From Cinclus cinclus (Eukaryota > Chordata > Aves > Passeriformes > Cinclidae): a DNA stretch of 64,000 nucleotides. Position numbers and translations under genes: made by a program. Under the pieces are notes generated by a model. The model had not been told where the DNA came from and made no database searches. It saw only the letters and a program-made list of their open reading frames with translations. Where the stretch lies: contig NW_026912141.1 in NCBI RefSeq assembly GCF_963662255.1, positions 568,001-632,000 of the forward strand, given 5' to 3'. Positions 58,297 through 64,000 of this stretch are shown in pieces (the first letter of the stretch is position 1; each line of letters opens with the position of its first letter).

Positions 58297-58818
58297 GCAG
58301 AAACCTCTCCAGGAGTCCAAGTCAGAAAAAGAATGCAAAGGGTCTGGAGGCATTAATGGGTCCCACTGAGGTCCAGCTGCAGCACAGGCTGCTCATGGGC
58401 TCCTTGCAGGAGGGAATTGGAGGCCAGGATTGCACAAAATCCTCACAGAGACTCAGTGTGGGAAGGAAAATGCAAAGTACCTTAAAATACCTTGGTTATC
58501 TCAAAGCATTAATGAGCGCCCCCCAGTGTCCATACAGAGCAATCAAGGGACTCCTTAAAGTAGATAATTGGAGGTCAAGATTGCACAAACCTCTCCTGGA
58601 GTCGGTATCAAAAGGGAAACACCTAGTACTTGAAAAATCTGGAGTACCCTGAAGCATTAATGAGCCCCACTGAGTGTTGGTAATGACTAAGAATCTCAAG
58701 GGACTCATTAGAGCAGATAATTGAAGACCAGGATTGTAGGAAGCTCTCAGAGACTCCAAGGCAAGAGCAAAGGCCAAGGTCCTTTGAAAAACCTGCAGTC
58801 CCTGGAAGCATTCAGGAG
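58297..58818 (-). repeat. about 150-bp tandem repeat (arm D)
   Basis: Inverted counterpart of 37559-38080; it shares the tgtccatacag variant with arm C rather than the form in arm A. Confidence 0.7.
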
Positions 58819-60859
58819 CCCCCCAGGGCCATTCCTGACCAAGGCTCCCCAGGGACTCATGCCAGCAGATCCCTGAGGCCACCGGGGTGTGGGGCAGGGG
58901 AGGATGCTGAGGGCAGGACAAGGGGGTGACAGTGCCCAGCCTTGCTGGGGCTGTGCCAGGAGGCCCCAGTGGCTCAGGACAAGGTGTCTCCTCCCAGCCC
59001 TTGGTGGCACAGACGCTGCTGTGCCCCAGGGCACCAAGACTTGGCTTCTCCTGGGCACTGCCAGCCCTGCCAGGGCCCTTGGCCATGTCCAGCACAGCTT
59101 GTCCTGCACTGTCCCACAGCTGCTGCTGTGCCCCTGCAGGCTGCACACTCCCATCTCGCTGCCCCCCTGGCTCTGCCCTGCCACTGCCCACCCTGCCCTG
59201 ACTTCTGCCCAGGCTGTCTCTGCAACCCCCAACCAATGGGCTGGGGATGGGCAAGTGTTCCTTAGGGCACAGGGAGGGGACAGCTTGGCTGGGGTGACCC
59301 AAGGGCTCTCCCATTCCATGCGATGTCAAGGGCAGCAATACACTGAGGGCAAGGAAGGGCGTGAGATGGTCTCTGAATTTTCTCTATTAATACGTTTGTC
59401 TTCCAAAGCAACCACTACATCTACTGAATTCTTGCCTCCCTGTGGTTTCCTTTGCTTCTGCATTTGGCCTTTGCTTTTTACTTCCTTGCCCTGCCCTGCC
59501 CATTAATCTCTCTTTCTGTTGACCCACGGGTTTTCAGCTTATTTTCTCCTGTTGTCTGACTGAGGAGGGCCAGTGACAGACACTTGGCTGTCACTTGATG
59601 GACAGAGAGGTTTAACCATGGTCACCTTTCCTAAGCCTTCTCTTCTGGGCACAGCCAGCAATGTCAGGGCTCTGTCAGGTGCCCAGCCCTGAGCTGGGCT
59701 CATGCCCCGCTCACAGCCACAGGGGCATCCAGGGACACGAGTCCTTCCCTGGCACACACACACACAGTTCATTGCAGCACGGGCAGCGGCTCCCTGGGCT
59801 CTGCTGCCGCTGCCAGAGCCTGGCAGGGAGCTCAGCCCTGCGGGTGTCACCCTGCCCTGCCCCTGCCCCAGGTGCCCCACAGCCGGAGGGATGGACACGG
59901 GGAGCTCTGGGCACAGGAGCTCATCCCAGCCCTGCATTCAGGAGTTCCCAGGGGACCTTACTCTCTGGAAACTCCAGGAAGAGCTGAAGGTGTTTGTGCT
60001 CCCTGGGTTTATGTCGTCGTCGTCCCCACCCCCACCCCACGCAGAGGATGCTCAGGGCTGTGTCTTGTCCTTGCACTGCAAACACAGACTCCTGACCCGG
60101 TCACTTGATGTCCCACCATGGAGGGAAGAGCAACCTCTGTGACCTGGGCTGAGAGGCCACTGCTGGAAGCAGCGCTGCCTTTGCAAGGGCACACCTGGGG
60201 GCCACCACCCTGAACACTGCCACATTTTTCTCTTCACTGCTGATTTCCTCTCCAGGGCACTGTGTTGGGCACATCCTTGAGAACAAATTGGGAAGAAGAT
60301 TGAAGCTTTCGGGCCCTGCTCCGGGGACATGCCCTTGCACCATGGAAATGCTGTTGTAGAGCCCAGCTCTGTCCCAGCAGTGCCCACAACCTGTCCTTGC
60401 CTGCAGTCTCTGGACAGTCACCCAGCAGGGCAGGGACCAAGCTGAGAGAGCCCTGAGGCCTTAAACCAGCACAGGGGCTCTGAAGGGGAGTGTGGAAGTG
60501 AAGGAAGAGGAGGTTACACAGGAGAAGCCCTGGGGCTCCCTGGCAATGCTGTTCTGCTGGGACTCTTCTCCCCCTGCTCTGCCCACAGGCACTGACCCTG
60601 CAGCTCCAGAGATGTCAGGGAGGAAAGATGTCAGGCAAACAAGACAACACAGAGTTCTTTCTGTTGTTTCAGCACACACTTACTGTACTAGAGCTCCCCA
60701 TTTCTACAGTCTCTGGGTCACACTAGAAAGGCAAATACTGAAATATTTGCCTGAACAGTCCAAGATTTTGGTGCGAGCAAGTTCTCAGAAGTGTAACACC
60801 TGTGTCAGCAGCAAAAATACGGGACACAAAGTGGGCATTAATGAGTAACTTAGTAACAG

Positions 60860-61813
60860 CTATGCAGAAGAATGACAGTTCATTGCTTCTGAAAACCACT
60901 CAGTGATCATTGTCCTCAGGGTGTCCTTCAGGTCCTGGTTCCTCAGGCTGTAGCTGAGGGCGTTCAGGGCTGGAGGCAGCACTGAGTACAGAAGTGACAG
61001 TGCCAGATGCAGGGATGGGCAGAAGATGGAGGGGGGCTTCAGGTAGGCAAACATGACAGTGCTGAGGAACAGGGAGAGCACGGCCAGGTGAGGGAGGCAG
61101 GTGGAAAAGGCTTTATCCCATCCCTGCTCAGAGGGGATCCTCAGCACGGCCCTGAAGATCTGCACATAGGAGAAAACAATGAATACAGAAGAAGCAAATG
61201 CTAAACAGGTACCACCCATGAGTAGGCCAAGTTCCCTGGGGTAGAATTTGGAGCAGGAGAGCTTGAGGATCTGGGGCATTTCACAGAAGAATTGGCCCAG
61301 GGAATTGCCCCGGCACAGGGGCAGTGAAAATGGACTGGGAGTGTGCATGAGAGCATGGAGAAAGCCACTGGCCCAGGCAGCTGCTGCCATGTGGGCACAA
61401 GCTCTGCTGCCCTGGGGGATCCCCTAGTGCAGGGGTGTGCAGATGGACACGTAGTGCTTGTAGCACACGAGGGTCAGGAGATACTACTCTGCTGTGGTAA
61501 AGAACAGCAAGCAAAAGAGCTGTACAGCACATCCTGCACAGGAGATGGGCCTGGTGCCCCAGAGGGAATTGTGCATGGCTTTGGGGACAGTGGTGCAGGT
61601 GGAGCCCAGGTCGCTGAGGGCCAGGTTGAGCAGGAAGAAGAACATGGGGGTGTGCAGGTGGTGGCCGCAGGCTACGGCGCTGATGATGAGGCCGTTGGCC
61701 AGGAGGGCAGCCAGGGAGATGCCCAGGAAGAGGCAGAAGTGCAGGAGCTGCAGCTGCCACGTGTCTGCCAATGCCAGCAGGAGGAAGTGGCTGCGGGAGC
61801 TGCTGTTGGACAT
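60860..61813 (-). pseudogene. olfactory receptor pseudogene, copy 3 (arm D)
   Basis: Inverted partner of 34564-35517 with the same two TAG codons (61484-61486 and 61424-61426) and the same three residues that distinguish arm C from copy 1. No further frame damage. Confidence 0.9.
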
Positions 61814-63376
61814 TTCTTCACTCCGGGCATTGGAGACTGTAGAAAGAAGGCAATGACAAGCTGGGACAGATTTCCCTTGGTCATTTCTGGTCTAATTTCT
61901 TGGGAATCTCACCAATATGACTTCTCTTCCTAGGGGGGATCTTGGCGCAGCTTCTTTGTTTTTGAGCTCTGGTTTGTCTTGCTGCCTCATCTTCAGCATT
62001 GCTCTCAGCCTGCACACTGGGGAGCTCAGAGGGAAAACTGGGCTCCCTGTGCCCAGGGCAGTCAGACCTGCTGGTCCCCACACAAGTGCACTTTGCTCAT
62101 GGCAACTCCATTTTAGACAAATGAAATTGAAAATGTTCTTAAACAATAAAGTGGACTTTTTAAAGCCTCCAATTTCAAAATCATTGAACCCTGGAGGCAC
62201 TGATGGCAGGTGGGGACAAGAAATAGAAAGGTGTCCCTGGTGCTGAGCTCACCTGGATGTGTTTCAGGAATGCAAAGGCCAAAGCCTGAGCCCCAGTCCC
62301 TGGCAAGGCAGATCCTGTCCCTCCCTCATTGCTCAGGGCTCTTCCCGGGGCCAGCAGCCATGGCCAAAGTGCTGCAGGAGTTGGCTCTGGCAGGGCCTTT
62401 CAGCTGCTGCCCATCCCTGTGCCCTCTGCAGCCCAGGCTGTCCTACGGTGCCCATGCCCTGCCCCTCTGTCCCTGCAGGCTGTCCTCAGCCCCCGGCTGC
62501 CCCACCTCGCTGGCCCCTTCCTTTGCTGCCAGCTCTGCCTCCTGCCTGCCTCTGCCTGGCCACACAAAGCCTTGGGCTGCTCCACACTCTTTCTGGGGGA
62601 TTTCTTGCACCACAGCCCTGCCCTGGCAGAGAAATTCCTTTCTCCTTGGGTCCAGTCTGGCCCTCCCCAGCGGCCCTTGGCATTAATCTTTTCTATCTCT
62701 GGCTGTTTTCTGCCATGTCAAAAGGATCCACCATCTCTGAAACCACCCTTCAGGCACTCCCAGGGCTCTCCTCCACCATCCTCAGCCTCCACTCCACTGA
62801 GCACAGAGCTCCTTTGTCCCTGTATCGTGGTCATGTGCTTGAGGCCTCCAAACCCCATCCCAGGAGATCTCTGGACTTTCTCCAAGATGTTGGCAAATAA
62901 ACCAATTCTGCTCATAGTCTGAGAAATTCACCGCAGGACCAGGCCAGCCTGACCTGTCTATCCTGGCTACTTTTGTCTGGGAGCAATCCTTGGATATATG
63001 GAATTTGGGAGGCCAAATTCCAATTTAGGTCATGGTCAGGAAGGACAAGAAGGCCGGTTCTTTTCCCTAGGAAGGAAGGCACAGAGCCCCAGTGCTCCAG
63101 AGACTGATGAGAGGCAGCCCTGGACATTCCATGGGCAGCCAGACCTGTCAGGTAGCCCCTGGGAGGCCAAGCCAGCCAGACCTGTTCCATGTGTGATAAT
63201 TGATAAAAGATTCGTGTCAATCATAAAAGTAGCTGGGTTTGTATAAACCAGAATACTCAGGTCTGAAATGAAGCATGGACATTAGACAGAGAAAATACAT
63301 ATGATTAAATAATTTTGTTTAAATCCCCCTATTATGAATATTATGATTTTTTATTAAATTGTATCTGATACCAGTT

Positions 63377-63755
63377 TGTAAAACGGGGGTTTCCCACGGC
63401 CTGAAAGATAGATATTGCAAAATCAGATTTCCTGCATTTGTATAATCAATTGCAGCCTAAAAGATTTTGCACTACCAGATTTCCTGCCTTGGTGTAATCA
63501 ATTGCAACTCAGCTGTTAAGACAAGACCCCCATGTCTACTGTTCCTTATCTACCAAGACCACATGGCTGCTTGGCAAACTGTCCCGAGACTACAAGGAGA
63601 ACCATCCTATAAAAAGGAGCTGCCAACCAACGTTCGACGGAGCGTGGAGTGGGCGCTGACCCCTCACGTTCCCCAGCGCTGCTTGCTCCGTCTATACCAA
63701 ATAAAGCAATCTAAATTTTGCTAAATATCGAGACTTTGTTTCTCATTTATAATAA
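63377..63755 (+). mobile_element. gammaretrovirus-like ERV 5' LTR, copy 3 (arm D)
   Basis: Plus-strand copy, TG start at 63377, TATA box 63608-63615, AATAAA 63700-63705, then tRNA-Phe-type primer-binding site 63758-63775. Confidence 0.78.
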
Positions 63756-63757
63756 TT

Positions 63758-64000
63758 TGGTGCTGAAACCTGGGACATCCTTGGAGCCTTGAGAGGCACT
63801 GCAATTTCAGGGAGGCGCCCCGCTCCCACGGCCCCGGTTCCTCAGTGGTTCTCAGGACCCATGGACGTACCTCACGATATAGACTGAGCAAGGAAAAAAA
63901 CTCCCCGGAAGACCACGGCAAAATCACCTGTCATTCTTGTGCACGCAGACCCAGACAGGAGCGTCGAAGCCGTAAGTGACTGTCTGGTTTGGTGGAGGTG
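63758..64000 (+). mobile_element. ERV primer-binding site and leader, cut by window end
   Basis: Begins with the 18-base primer-binding site and continues as the inverted match of 32377-32619 to the last base of the window. A gag frame equivalent to 31767-31177 would be expected about 0.6 kb further on. Confidence 0.75.

Larger units (their letters stand above)
33001..64000 (+). repeat. tandem amplicon unit 2, runs off the window
   Basis: Second copy of the unit beginning at 1558. It differs in its right arm: arm D (51478-64000) continues through the olfactory pseudogene and LTR, whereas arm B of unit 1 stops at 28004. The unit therefore was either truncated in copy 1 or extended in copy 2. 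Confidence 0.9.
51478..64000 (-). repeat. palindrome 2 right arm (D), truncated by window end
   Basis: Inverted partner of arm C with paired coordinates summing to 96377. It is longer than arm B by the olfactory pseudogene, the LTR and the ERV leader (59380-64000). At 64000 it is still matching the ERV leader of the left side. Confidence 0.93.

Noticed and set aside
1..64000. CRISPR array, bacterial operons, tRNA or rRNA genes
   Set aside because: No regularly spaced repeats with unique spacers, no cloverleaf or rRNA sequence, and no prokaryotic gene organisation were seen; all long repeats are palindromes, ERVs or simple repeats.

Overview
The window is vertebrate nuclear DNA, almost certainly from a bird and probably a songbird. 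The evidence is a CR1 LINE 3' end, an olfactory-receptor pseudogene resembling the bird-expanded family-14 group, gammaretrovirus-like and class III-like endogenous retroviruses (ERVs), and a compact GC-rich six-exon PIM-type kinase gene. Nothing prokaryotic is present. Species and chromosome cannot be read from the sequence.

Layout. The window is an amplicon. A unit of about 31.44 kb (1558-33000) is repeated head to tail from 33001 to the window end. Each unit is built as a large inverted repeat. Unit 1 has left arm A (5554-13462) and right arm B (20104-28004, inverted). Unit 2 has left arm C (from about 32377 to 44899) and right arm D (51478 to the window end, inverted). Each pair of arms encloses a spacer of about 6.6 kb that carries one PIM-like serine/threonine kinase gene on the minus strand (15719-18197 and 47160-49601). 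Both genes have a full set of GT-AG exons, all kinase motifs and no premature stop. They are the only protein genes here that look intact.

Arms. Each arm carries, from outside to inside: a roughly 150-bp tandem repeat, a cluster of RFX/X-box-like palindromes, a decayed ERV with a dUTPase remnant between two LTR-like direct repeats, and a CR1 fragment. Arms C and D, and the sequence outside arm A, also carry an olfactory-receptor pseudogene with the same two nonsense codons in every copy, plus a gammaretrovirus-like LTR.

Junctions. Arm B stops at 28004, where it abuts the env end of a 5'-complete, 3'-truncated gammaretrovirus-like ERV (28005-33000, minus strand). This ERV holds pieces of gag, protease, RT/RNase H, integrase and the start of env, and a second LTR is nested in it. 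The left end of the tandem unit also lies at an LTR, suggesting that ERV copies were the recombination substrates. The first 1.1 kb contain a possible LTR fragment, an older ERV leader and a solo LTR found only in copy 1.

Reading. The arrangement resembles ampliconic palindromes: a kinase gene sits in the spacer, the arms of one palindrome tend to match each other rather than the neighbouring palindrome, and ERVs mark the breakpoints. This is inferred from comparing copies by eye. No alignment or database search was run.
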